DNA from: Brevipalpus yothersi
Lineage: Eukaryota > Arthropoda > Arachnida > Trombidiformes > Tenuipalpidae
DNA length: 64,000 nt
Reading direction: 5' to 3'
Assembly: GCA_003956705.1 (NCBI GenBank)
Contig: QZCP01000225.1
Location: 51,073-115,072, forward strand
How positions within the stretch are numbered: the first letter of the stretch is position 1; every line of letters starts with the position of its first letter. Under the pieces are notes generated by a model. It saw only the letters and a list, made by a program, of their open reading frames with translations. It was not told the DNA's origin and did no database searches. The position numbers and the translations under genes are program-made. Below are positions 25,633-36,493 of this stretch, piece after piece.

Positions 25633-28600
25633 TTGATCAAATGGAAAACAATGAAGAATATCAGTTTCGGCCAGTACATTTTGAGCCCAACATCTTGAAT
25701 CATCTCAGCTTGAAGCCCACTTCGTAGATCCGACAATAGCTTGATGTCTTTACGCTCAGCAGTAGGCTTAGTCATCTCTCTCTCTCTTCTTTACCATCAT
25801 CTTACTTGTTTTCTCAAATCTTTAGAATAATGGATTCAATTACGAGCCATCCGAATCAAAGGTACTTCGAGATGATCCCCCTGAATCAGCCCTATTCAAT
25901 CAGTGTTGAGGCCTCAGTCAATCGAAGAGTATCAGACAGCGTTGATAATAGTGTTCATGTTGAATGGAAGTACCGTTAAGAATGGGAGGAAAGGATTGTA
26001 ACAGTACATAAGAGGAGAAGAAGTGAGAAAAAGTCTATTCTTCACCTGTTTCATGAATCACATACACTTCAAATCAATGATGATGGGAAGCATGTTCTCA
26101 GTTTTTAAATCAATCTTCATCCTAAAATCCTCTTTTGAACTTGAATTTTTCGATTCTTCAAGAAAAGGGATTGAAACCAGTGTTCAAAGTTGAATGAAGC
26201 GAATCAAAGGGCATACATACAATGTATATGCATACATGTAATCTTATTCAAATTTTTTACCGAATTACTGCTTTTGCATATTCCGCTCTATCATCATTCG
26301 GCAGCCAATACTAGTAGTCGATGATGGATATCAACTGGTAGACACCGGTTGCATGTCACTTGTATTACCGAGTATCGATAGAATTGGAAAGAAAGAGAGA
26401 AGCCATCATGCCGGTAGTTGTAATACATTATTGTTACTGGAAGAACACGATGGCCAGAACGAATGATACTGTCTGATTTCGATCTGATTGGAATAGCATA
26501 AACATGAGTGGTCATCATAATTGATGACCAAAAGTGGACTCATTTTGTTATTGCATCCCAGATGGCTTAGTTCTGGGAGATTGTGCTATTTAAGAACCAA
26601 CTGTTACTACTTTGTGTTTACTTTTGTTTGCTGGCCTTTTGAGAAATGAGTTGAGAACGAACAATTTATTTCGTCAAACATCATTCCGAGTAGTATTGCA
26701 TGTATTTTGCTTAATAGATGGTCATTGAAACATATTTTTTGAGGCCACTAAGATCGATCTCCATTTTTGTTGATGATGATAGACTTTCAGCCGCAAGAAT
26801 ATACCTTTTTTGGAATATTTCCATGAAGTAAGCCGAGTAGAATAGAGAGGTAGGGAAAAATTGTTACAATTTTATTATTTTTGGATCACATGTGTTGAAT
26901 GCATGAAATTTTTGTGGATAAGAAAAGTTTCATCCTTTTGTGCGTCATTTTTACTCCCACAGTAAACATAACTAATTCTGATTAATTGATTTATATGACA
27001 AAAATTAATCATTAATCTTCAAGAGTGTATACACGAGAAGTGGATGTTTTTCGGCCTTCGTTGAACAATCTTTTCAATCACACCTCTGAATAAAGCTTCA
27101 TTGTTTGTTGGCAAGTTTGCCGATACAGATTCTCGATAGTCAATGTCGTTGATAAAAATCATCAAATGGATGAATGAATGAATAAATGAATGAATGGATA
27201 AATGAAAATAAATTGCTGAGTGTGTCCATGATCTTGCTCATATGTTACGCAATCATTAATACATATTAGAAAAGAAAAAGTGATTCATACTGTTGGATGT
27301 GCGAAAAAAAAGAATGATGCAAATATGCAAATCATTTAATCAAATGATGATCATTCTTTTTGGGATGAGAGATGTGCTTGTACAGTTTTTCACAGTTTGC
27401 AAAACTTGGTATCAATCATTAGGAAGATGTATACTATTTGGATGACTAATTTGATTGTAAAAGTAACGGAAAAAGCAGCGTTCGTTTGCATACTCGAGAT
27501 CATTGAACGATACATTGCAGTGATTTGCATTTTAACTTTGTCTAACTGTACTTACCGTTCAGACACCTCATAGACGATTCATAAAAATCATTTCATCGAT
27601 CTTGTTCTGAGTTCGTCTTATTTCTCAAAATGATTTATGATGAGTTCACCGAGAGAAAGCAAATTGATCAATTCTTTTTGTGGTGATGAAATTGCCTAAA
27701 ATTGTGGCTATTCACCTGGCTATGGGATGTGATAGGATCATCTTTTATATGACCCAATAGAATTGAAATACAATAGAATTGCGAGAAAAAGATTCATTCA
27801 GCAACAAAAAAGGAAAAAAAAACGCTTTCATTGACAATTCATCAGCCTTAAACATCATCAATTGCAAAGTGAACACAGTATACACACATATACACTGTAT
27901 GTGTGTATATGTGATCAGCCGGTGTTTGCATGCCAACGAATACTCAATTGAACTTGACTGAAATAGGATACAAGAAATCAGCATCATTGTAAAACATGAT
28001 AGAAGAAGTAGTGGGCTCAGAAAAAAAATCGAAACATTTTTCCAATTTAAAAAAGGCAATTTGCAAATAAATTCTATTCCTTTATGACCTCAATTTATGT
28101 CACCTTCAACCAGGAGCCCATCTAAATCCTGCTGTGACCACTGCAATGGCCGCAATACGACGCTTTTCATGGTCAAAAGTATGGTATTATATTATCGCTC
28201 AACATCTCGGCGGAATATTGGCATCTGCAGTGGTTTATTTAACTCATCTTGAAGCGATTGATCATTTTGATCCATCTCGATCCGCCAATTTGACAGGCGA
28301 TATTTTTGCCACTTATCCGGCCAAATATGTGACCATACCGGGTGCTTTCATAGATCAGGTTGGTAAATCATTTTGATGGTCCAAACTATTCCCCTTTTTC
28401 GACCCTTGTGTGATGATTATGGTACACAAGCATCATACAAATAGGCACATTAAATCAACAAATAAGTATTGTTGCATATTCATCAGCATGCTTCCGTTTT
28501 TTTTTCATGTGACAGGTTGTTGGAACTTCTTTCCTCCTTTTCGCTATATTGGCTATTACTCAAGGCCTTAAGGCACCCGATTGTATGCAACCCCCATTGT

Positions 28601-30761
28601 TGACCATTATAATTACCGGTGTTTGCACTGCAATGAACTATAATTGTGGAGCTATTCTCAACCCGGCTCGAGATTTTGCTCCTAGATTGTTCACCTCTCT
28701 TGTTGGCTACGGATGGGAACCCTTCCAGTGAGTATTATTTGCTTTTTATTACTTCAAAAATATAAAAGTTCTTGCATCAGTTGTTACTACTATTCATTGT
28801 AAATTCTAGAATTTTTTTACCCTACAAGTTAACTTTCAATTATTGTATGGAAAAATTCAAGGGGTACAACTTTCATTTTGCATCATCAGTGTAATCAAAA
28901 TCAGAACTCATTGATCATTACTGTCTAGGAAACTATTTGATTCAGGGGATGTGAGAAAAGAAGTTATCTATCAACTTCTAATGCGAATATTTCAAATCAT
29001 TTTTAGACCTCTTGGTGGACATTATTGGTGGGTAGCTGGTATCGTTGGCCCTCATGTTGGCGGAATTTTGGGTGCATGGCTATATCTACTCACCATTGAT
29101 CATCAAGCTGTTCAAGATAGTATTGGAAGTCGAGCAAAAGATTCAGGCTCTCAAAAAGATGAATCAAGTAAGTAATTTCAAACCAATCTAGGGAAAAGGA
29201 TAGTGTGTATGGCTTTTTTAGGCGCCTTTTGTGTAGTCCATTCAACATACACCAAAGCAAAATTGGCGGTCATTCAGAGGCTATTACAGAACCACTCAGC
29301 CAGCTCGAGAATCGGTCCGATTCACTTGATCACCTCATGATGGATGAGAAATTTGTTGAATAAAAGCAATTAAGTGATCTATGCTCAAGTACTTAGGGGT
29401 TCTGAAAGGAAAATCTTTAGCAACTTAGCACCAAGATCTTTTTTCTACTTTCAAGCGTACACTTTCATTCACACAGCCATTCATGAATCAGTATTAGTTT
29501 TTTTGCTTTGCTACTCAATAGTTTACGCAGCTAGATTAAATGAATAGGAAAAAAAAGTATTCATCCAAAAAGGAAATATTCCCATTTCATCGGGCAACTT
29601 TATTCAATGTTCTCCTAGAAATTAATGAAAACGATCTCGATGTGCACCCAATTAATGAATGGAAGGTGAAAATCTACGGCACAATGGATAACAATGATTC
29701 CAACACAACTCGGGGGTCAGGACCAGTGAAATATCATCAAGTATCCAACGAAATAATTGAGTACAAATGAAATCAAGTCAGCTCGGATTTTTTATTTACA
29801 TATATTGATTTTCTGGTCATTTTTCGTTGGTTCTGGAATGGTTTTTTCCAATTTTTCTTCACATTGACTGAAGTTCTTCATTCCAAATGAGAGCTTCTAT
29901 TTCAATTTTTCTTATCACATAGTACAAACATAACAAATAGAATCAATATTGATCTCATCAAAATCACTAGAACTATTTTTTGCAAAAGTGTGTCAATCAT
30001 GTCTGCCAACGATGCTTCAGGCTGAATGCTTAATAATAATAAAATGACATCACAGATGTGAAGAAGTGTGTGATACTAACCTTTTTCAGATCTTAATCGA
30101 TCTGGCTAACATTTTTTCATGTTACTACCAAAGATGAACCTTAACTCATAAGCCATTCGTAAATCATTCCAGAAAAAGAGATGATCACTTCATAAATTGA
30201 CTGAATGCTCTCAAGTTGAATAATAAGTCCGAGAATAAGATCAGTAGCATTCGGACGTGAGTTTGATTCTATCTTTTTCTCGAACATCATCAATATCAAC
30301 ATCATCATAGCCTCTGATATATATATATATATATAAATGCATCAATTGAGTTGATTTATTCAAATTTAAACCAATCAGTACATGAAGGCTTGAAACTCGG
30401 TCAAAACTATTGGCCATCATCTTATCCAGATTGATGAGAAGTTTTTGAACGATGCTCAAGTATCTGAGAATAATCATGTCTTGATTGTCCACTCATGATG
30501 GTTGAAGTAATTTTTCAGGGCCAATTAATGACCGATAGATACCACTTCACCGTATCTTACCTAATGAAATATCTTTCCTGATCATGATCTTGCTGATCAT
30601 GATGGTCAAGATGATTACGTAACAATTTATCTTCTCAATTGAAACTGATCAAACTTCTTCTTCTTCTCTCTCTCTTTTCTTTTTATATTCTTCCAGTGAA
30701 TCTCAAAGATATCAAGGATAAAGTGAACCCAGTCAGCACACCAAGAATTACCGTTGAATAA
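21420..30761 (+). CDS. Aquaglyceroporin (MIP family channel)
   Basis: Six exons: 21420-21551, 22614-22743, 28114-28358, 28516-28727, 29007-29167, 30697-30761. They give 314 residues, with GT..AG introns and phases 0,1,0,2,1 all consistent. Six membrane helices and both pore loops are present: GAHLNPA (NPA at 92-94) and GAILNPARD (NPA at 218-220). Asp222 after NPAR, and the enlarged extracellular loop between helices 3 and 4-5 (about 130-165), mark the glycerol-conducting branch. Such channels pass glycerol, urea and water across the plasma membrane, used in osmotic balance and cold or desiccation tolerance. By alignment with AQP3, the selectivity filter would be Phe72, Cys206, Ala215, Arg221. 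The N-terminus lacks a signal peptide, as expected. A second terminal exon at 29,619-29,770 offers a different C-terminus. The stop codon overlaps AATAAA. Confidence 0.93.
21552..22613 (+). other. Aquaglyceroporin intron 1
   Basis: 1.06 kb, GTGAGT to TTCTAG. AT-rich; nothing else recognised. Confidence 0.8.
22614..22743 (+). CDS. Aquaglyceroporin exon 2: helices 1-2
   Basis: 130 nt. Holds the end of helix 1 (IGNAAVAAY), a short loop, and helix 2 (MAVNFCFGTGVLIGVSATL) with selectivity-filter Phe72. It splits just before the first NPA loop, at the Gly of GAHLNPA. Confidence 0.9.
23024..23067. repeat. (CT)n microsatellite
   Basis: Clean CT run, 650 bp upstream of a GA run of similar length. 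Confidence 0.95.
23716..23780. repeat. (GA)n microsatellite
   Basis: 65 bp of uninterrupted GA. Confidence 0.95.
24286..24321. repeat. (CA)n microsatellite
   Basis: The longest CA run in the window; CA arrays are otherwise short here. Confidence 0.95.
25582..25627. repeat. (GA)n microsatellite
   Basis: Clean GA run in aquaglyceroporin intron 2. Confidence 0.95.
28114..28358 (+). CDS. Aquaglyceroporin exon 3: first NPA loop, helix 3 and long extracellular loop
   Basis: 245 nt. AHLNPAVTTAMA is the first pore loop. Helix 3 (WYYIIAQHLGGILASAVVYL) follows, then the long loop with FDPSR and FATYPA, a pattern seen in glycerol-facilitator loops. Donor CAG|GTTGGT. Confidence 0.92.
28516..28727 (+). 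CDS. Aquaglyceroporin exon 4: helices 4-5 and second NPA loop
   Basis: 212 nt. VVGTSFLLFAILAIT is helix 4, LLTIIITGVCTAM helix 5, followed by NPARDFAPRLF with the diagnostic Asp. Ends in phase 2 before GTGAGT. Confidence 0.93.
29007..29167 (+). CDS. Aquaglyceroporin exon 5: helix 6
   Basis: 161 nt, acceptor TTTTAG. GGHYWWVAGIVGPHVGGILG and the following AWLYLLTI form helix 6. A hydrophilic tail (SRAKDSGSQKDES) leads to the phase-1 donor GTAAGT that both terminal exons can join. Confidence 0.92.
29619..29770 (+). CDS. Alternative terminal exon of the aquaglyceroporin
   Basis: An acceptor (TTCTCCTAG at 29,610-29,618) followed by two bases and 50 in-frame codons including TGA. The single base left by exon 5 completes the first codon as Lys, so the frame is open only in the phase that exon 5 supplies. 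It would give a 343-residue isoform with a polar acidic tail (NENDLDVHPINEWKVK, ending EIIEYK) instead of the 21-residue tail from exon 6. AATAAA at 30,038-30,043 could terminate this transcript. No homology is available for either tail, so it rests on signals and phase. Confidence 0.55.
30697..30761 (+). CDS. Aquaglyceroporin exon 6: terminal exon
   Basis: 65 nt after a strong CT/T tract and TTCCAG. Encodes 20 codons (MNLKDIKDKVNPVSTPRITV and a last Glu) and TAA in the phase left by exon 5. AATAAA at 30,757-30,762 overlaps the stop. Confidence 0.7.
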
Positions 30762-33429
30762 ATTATATTCATCTAGGATGCTGTTACATCTTGCTGAGCT
30801 ACTGAAGATTCATCACCATCTTGAACACAACTCATCATGCAGCCTCTTCAGAGCAAATTTGATTCACTTGCTGCCTAAACATATCTATTGGGAGGATCAT
30901 TTACTCATCTCTCATGATCTGATTCAACTACTACTACTACTACTATTACTACTAACTACTCGCTTTTGCTTCTCTACTCTCCCCGGTGCCTGAGGCCACA
31001 ATTTTGATGGCTACTCTATTCTCATAACTCAAAACTTTCACTCGATCATTATCCGAAAAAAAATCAAAAAATTCTTTCCACCCTTTTTCGATACATAGAT
31101 TTTAATGACCGGTTCCCTAAAAAGCTTAATTACATTCATGCTAAATTATCATACTTTCAATTACAATTACATGTACTTGAAATTAACAAGAGTCAAATAT
31201 GGAAAATTTACAAACACATCAACACACAAAATGACGAGCTTGCAAATAACTATATTACTTGATATTAAATCTTAACAAAGAAAAACTCACCGATTTGAGC
31301 AACGGCTCTCAAATTTCCGATTACTGTTCGATTATTTTTTTTATTTTACCAAAGCTCATGATCACATCGTCTGACATCCCGACAGATAATAGAAACGAGT
31401 GGTGAATATGGTTCAAAAAGATATCCGTTTGTACAATACTGAGGGAAATTCTAACTCAAAGAGGTCAATTAACTCTGGAAAATTTTAACGAAATTTAAAC
31501 TAATCATCCTGTCTTCCTGGATATAAATCTCATGAATAGTTGGTACTGTTTCAAACGGTTAAGTCTCAACTACCTTTGACTTTAAAATCTCAATTGGAAT
31601 AAAAATTGATCAAGAATTTCATTGATCATCAAGATTTTACCACCTATGCGCTTTTACCATGGGATCAAACCCTATCAAAAAAGCATACTTCTCTAGAACT
31701 TTCCAATTATGTGATAGTTTTCATCACTCTTTCGTCCATTTCAATAATTGTCAGTATCAATACTTTGTTTTACCTCAATTTTTCTTCCATACCTCAGATG
31801 ACTATCCAAAATTCTGAGAGTTTCAAGAATATAGCTTTCAAAGATCGAAAATTCTATCATCACTGAAATTTCTGGCTCATTTCTATTCTATTAAGAATTT
31901 TTCCATCCAATTTTCTTACAACAATTTCAGTTGTTACCTGGGCAAATTTATCTTGATTTGAATTCATTAACTCTCATGGTAATTTTTTTCTTAGAGCTCA
32001 AAGTCCGTCACATCCCTCTCACCATATCGGTAAAATAAGAGCCAGAGAATCGAACGAGTCGGAAAGTCTTGACCAATTTAGTGATTAAATGTATCTAAAG
32101 ATCTTGAAAAAAGGTCACTTGAACTATATATTCGCGCTTTTAAGTTCTGCCTTCCACAGTGCTAATCTGTAGATAATTTTTTGGAAATCTGTTGAGAAAA
32201 GAATTGGAAGCACCTCAATCCTCAGTTTCGATGGTTTCTCTAGAACAATTTGATCGAATTTTATCGAAGAATTTCATTAAAATTCCATATCTTGATTCTA
32301 AACAATTGTGAAAGAGAAAATTGAGATCAATGGAAAACTGTTTAAGCCTATATCCGGACAAAAAATCGGGGAAAAAAATTCGAATATCCTCAGTGAAGAT
32401 GAGAACGTATGAGTGCATTATGAGAGATATTAGCCCTCCCATTTATTGTCAATCAAACAGCAAACTTATTCCAGTTACTTTATTTATCTCTATTACCGAA
32501 AAATTTTTCAAACAGCTCTATTGATTTTTTTCTTCCAATTGATCAATTATCCTATCATAGTCCAGGTTCTTATTATATTGGGATGAGCTACACATCTGAA
32601 TCAATCTACTAGCTTCTCTGACGAAAATTTCGTCACGTTGATTCGTTTATCGTTAAAAAAAATTGGACACAATCTTCGTCCAATTTTACTGAAATACGTA
32701 TACCGTAAGGAGCGCTACATGTCCATGATAAACATGTGCATGTACCGAATGCCGATAGACGGCTGTAGTGAAGAGGACACATGAAGCGCTCGAGAGCAGT
32801 TGCAGCCTGAAAAGCTTACTCAATGGAAAGGCTCAAGCTTGGATTGAAGACTGAAAAAAAGGAGAAAAAAAATACATGAATCTGTGTACTGTGTACATGT
32901 AATGTGTGATCATTTGATTTGATGATTTTAATTCCAGTTTCCACATTATCTATTGTTATTATTATTTAATCACAGTGACTCTAATGTGTCAATGGATGGA
33001 GTATCGATGTTTTTTAAAGTGCCATTCGGATAAATTATCCACTACACGGACAAAATTTACACCATTATAGCAGTTGATAGTAGTGGTATTAGTAGTAGTA
33101 GTAACAAGTGACTTGAGGGTATCCATTGTATACATGTTTTCTTCTTCTTCTTCTTCTTCTTCTCTCTCTCCTTACTCTTACTCTTTCTTCCCTCTTACTA
33201 TTAATAAGATAGTAGTGATAGAGAGAGTGAAACACACACACACATCAATTAAATAAATGTACGAATTACTCTATCACAATCAAATATTACAATTTGACTC
33301 TCCAATCATCATCATATTGTCAAAAAATATACACCTTAGTGTTCACCGATTGTACTCCGTTGGATTGTTTCCCTTCCATCTCCTCTGATGCACAACACAA
33401 GGAGGGGAAAATTAAGTGTAAAGGTTTGA
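30762..33429. other. Intergenic region between aquaglyceroporin and Ski/Sno gene
   Basis: 2.7 kb without a recognised gene. AT-rich, with a TAC/TTA-type trinucleotide run near 30,930-30,955, a GTA run near 33,085-33,105 and a TTC run near 33,139-33,160. Its 3' end must contain the Ski/Sno promoter or upstream UTR exon; an in-frame TGA at 33,427-33,429 closes the coding frame. Confidence 0.65.
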
Positions 33430-35199
33430 ATGCACATGAGAATGGACTCTGATTCCCCATCACATCAGTCTCACAGCGTTGGCGGTGTTACAAATCACCA
33501 TCGTCACAATAGTAGTCTGAGCATTGCTCAAATACATCCAAATATTGGTGTTGGTGCTTCTAGTTTAGCTAATTTAAGATTAGAAAAGGTTCTCAAAAGC
33601 TATCAACAATGTGCACCAGACACACTTAGCGGTCCCAATAATTTTCACCACTCATCATGGCTCAATGGCTCATCTACCATCGGTCCAAACAGTGGAACCA
33701 TCAGTCTTGTCAGTGTTGACTCCTCAAGTAAGGCCCGAATTTTGGATCATAATCATCTTCATCATCATCATCAACATCCTCCTCATCCCTCTCATCATCA
33801 TCCACCACCACCAACACAACAACAACAACAGCAACAGCAACAGCAACCGCATCATCATGAACGTTCAATCAATAATTGTAACAATATAACAAAAAAGCAA
33901 GTAAGCTCACCATGCTCTCCGATATCTTCAGTCACCTCTCAATCATCGTGCTCGTCATCTGAATCCGTTCGAGAACGAGAAAGAACATCGCCTTCCTCAC
34001 CATTATCCGCATCCACTGCCACAACAAGTGCAAGCGTTACAGCTTGTGCGACGACTTCATCACCGTCTACAAGTAACTCCACTACAACTACAACTACTAC
34101 CAACATCACTCCAAACACACCGAACCAAGAAAAGAATCAAGCTTCGTGTCCGCCTCATTCTTCATCTTCTCCGGCCTCATCGGCCTCTCATGCTTCTTCT
34201 TCCCACCATTCGCATTCTTCTTCTCACCCACACCGCCACCAACAGCCTTCACCAACTTCTTTACCCCCTTCTTCTCATCCTACTCGTATTCCACCACCGA
34301 TAATCATATCATCGGATCAGGATAGCTGCCAGCGATCTGAAACAATTCTGGAAGGTGAGGTCATATCATGTTTCAACGTTGGTGGTGAGAAGCGTTTGTG
34401 TCTACCTCAAATTTTGAACACCGTTCTCAGAGACTTTGGATTGCCGCAAATAAACTCGGTTTGTGATGAATTGCACATATTTTGCTCACGATGTTCACCA
34501 GAGCAATTGGAAGTGCTTAAACTAACCGGTATATTGCCCGTGACAGCTCCTAGCTGCGGTTTGATTACCAAAACGGATGCGGAGAGACTGTGCGCTGCCC
34601 TCTTATTTTATGCTAATAATCGCAAAATGGCTCCATCCTCTCACCACCCTCTTCATCCCAATCATACACTCCACCATCCTGCCTCAATTCACGGTGTGGG
34701 TGGCGATGATGAGAAGAGTGCATTACTTTCAAAGTTGGAAAAACTCGGCCCCGGACTGCCAGTAGCACACCAGTGTTTCGGTCAATGCACGGGCACCCTG
34801 TACGCTGAGCTTTTTACCGATGCCACCAGCAAGTGTATCAAGTGTAATGAGTGTTCTACGCTTCTCAGTCCACAACGGTTTGTGTGTCACACTCACGCCT
34901 CCACGGAAAACCGAACCTGCCATTGGGGCTTCGATTCGCTCAATTGGCGCCACTACATTAACCTTAACGAGGAAGCCAAAGAGTATCGCATGGCTGCTGC
35001 CGCCGATTCCTCCGTCTCTACCTCTACCGGCCTGGAACCTGGTGAAAATGTTAAGCGACTTCGAAAAAAGTTGGAACAGTTCAAGGCTCGTCCGGACTCA
35101 AGTCAAGCAGTGTTCATTAACAACAAGCGGAAGCTTTTGCCGTCAAGTGCGGCTCCAAGCAAGCCTCATGAAAAGAAAGATGATCACCATAGAGATAAG
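33430..35199 (+). CDS. Ski/Sno exon 1: low-complexity N-terminus, Ski domain and Smad4-binding domain
   Basis: One 1,770-nt exon carries both conserved domains. Donor AAG|GTGGGT; reading on past it hits a stop at 35,239-35,241, so splicing is needed. The conserved half (34,330-35,000) is more GC-rich than the repeat-rich first half. The His/Gln runs are CAT/CAA repeats and likely vary in length between individuals. Confidence 0.95.
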
Positions 35200-36443
35200 G
35201 TGGGTTCGATTATCATCATCACCATCATTATCATCATGTAGTCTGTTGAGCAACATTCCATTCTTCCTCACTCTACCCCTTGTCCATTCCTTTCTCTCTC
35301 TCTCTCTCTCTTCTCTTATCTTCTCTCCTTCTTCTGACTCCATCGATACCCTCTCTCTTTTCTCTTTCCTCCTTCTTTTCTATCTCTCTCTCACTCACTT
35401 AGTCTCGCTTTTTCATCTTCTTTTTTTGCAACTTGGCCCCTTTCACTCTTCCACTCATTCACAACCATCATAATAATTTCACTGGAAATTATAGAAATCC
35501 TAGACTATCAAAATAATAATCATCATTCATCTCGCAAGAAATTCAGTCATTCAGTCACGGTTAACGAATTATGCGAGTTGATACTCGTGTTGCTGCTATA
35601 AAATACACTTTTCCTCTCCTTCTCTCATCCATCCCTCTCTTTCTCTTTCTCTTTCTCTCTCCCTCTTTCTCTCTCTCTCTCTCTCTTTGCCTATCCCTAT
35701 CGTCTGAATCAACTTTTCGCAAAGAGCGACTTTCCTCCTCGTGGCAAGTTATCTCTTTCTCATCTTTATCATCATTATCACTACCACCATTTTCGTCATG
35801 CGAGTCCGTTTTTGCTCTCGTCGGCAATCCCCTTTTGCTCAATTCGGTCACCTTCATTCTCCCCCCCATCAACGTCTTAGTCACTGACTGGCTGGCTCGT
35901 TTGTTCTCTCTCTCTCTCTCTCTCTTTAGCCTAGTGGTTAGAGGGTTGGATGAGATACCTCAGCGATGAGGGTTCGAATCCAGCCGAGAGAGAGTGGCAC
36001 CCGTTAGCCAAAAGAGGGGTCGTGAGACACCTCGCCCCCCAGGGGGGGTAAGACGGGGAGAGAACTCCTTCGCTACTCTTTCCTATTCCCTTCTTTCTCC
36101 TTAAGTCTTGCGCAGGCATCCACAAAACCTATCGGTAAGATAGCCTGGGCACGGCACCACACGGCCTAAAGGCGCGAATGGTTTAGTGGGACCGAGCAAG
36201 ACTAAAAAGGATCCATACTATCAGCCTTGTTGAGAGCTTGGCTACTAAGCTTGCTATCTCCTCTCCTCCCTCCCCCTTTCCTAGTGTGCTAGAGTGTGTG
36301 AGAGTAAGACGGTTTAGCCTCCTATGCCTAGTGCGAATGAGGACCGTATGGGCTGTGGTGTCTGTGAGTGCCTCAAATGCAATTCACCCATCACTTGGAT
36401 TCATAAGTTGAACCGGCCTTGTTAATACTGAAAAAACAGTTCA

Positions 36444-36493
<50 letters not shown>

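Larger units (their letters stand above)
22744..28113 (+). other. Aquaglyceroporin intron 2
   Basis: 5.4 kb with no exon recognised. Contains microsatellites (CT 23,024-23,067; GA 23,716-23,780; CA 24,286-24,321; GA 25,582-25,627), an imperfect GAAT/AAAT tetranucleotide stretch near 27,172-27,208, and a short near-palindrome of CACATATACAC around 27,887-27,913. Confidence 0.7.

Noticed and set aside
31606..31866. 86-codon hydrophobic frame between the aquaglyceroporin and Ski/Sno
   Set aside because: No ATG at its start, no splice context and AT-rich composition; looks like chance.
34820..35473. 217-codon frame overlapping Ski/Sno exon 1
   Set aside because: An out-of-frame shadow of the conserved Smad4-binding region, continuing into pyrimidine-rich intron.
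35927..36000. tRNA gene
   Set aside because: Box A and B are good, but the T-stem has mismatches, no anticodon stem or acceptor stem forms, and a long extra body follows. A SINE head explains it better.
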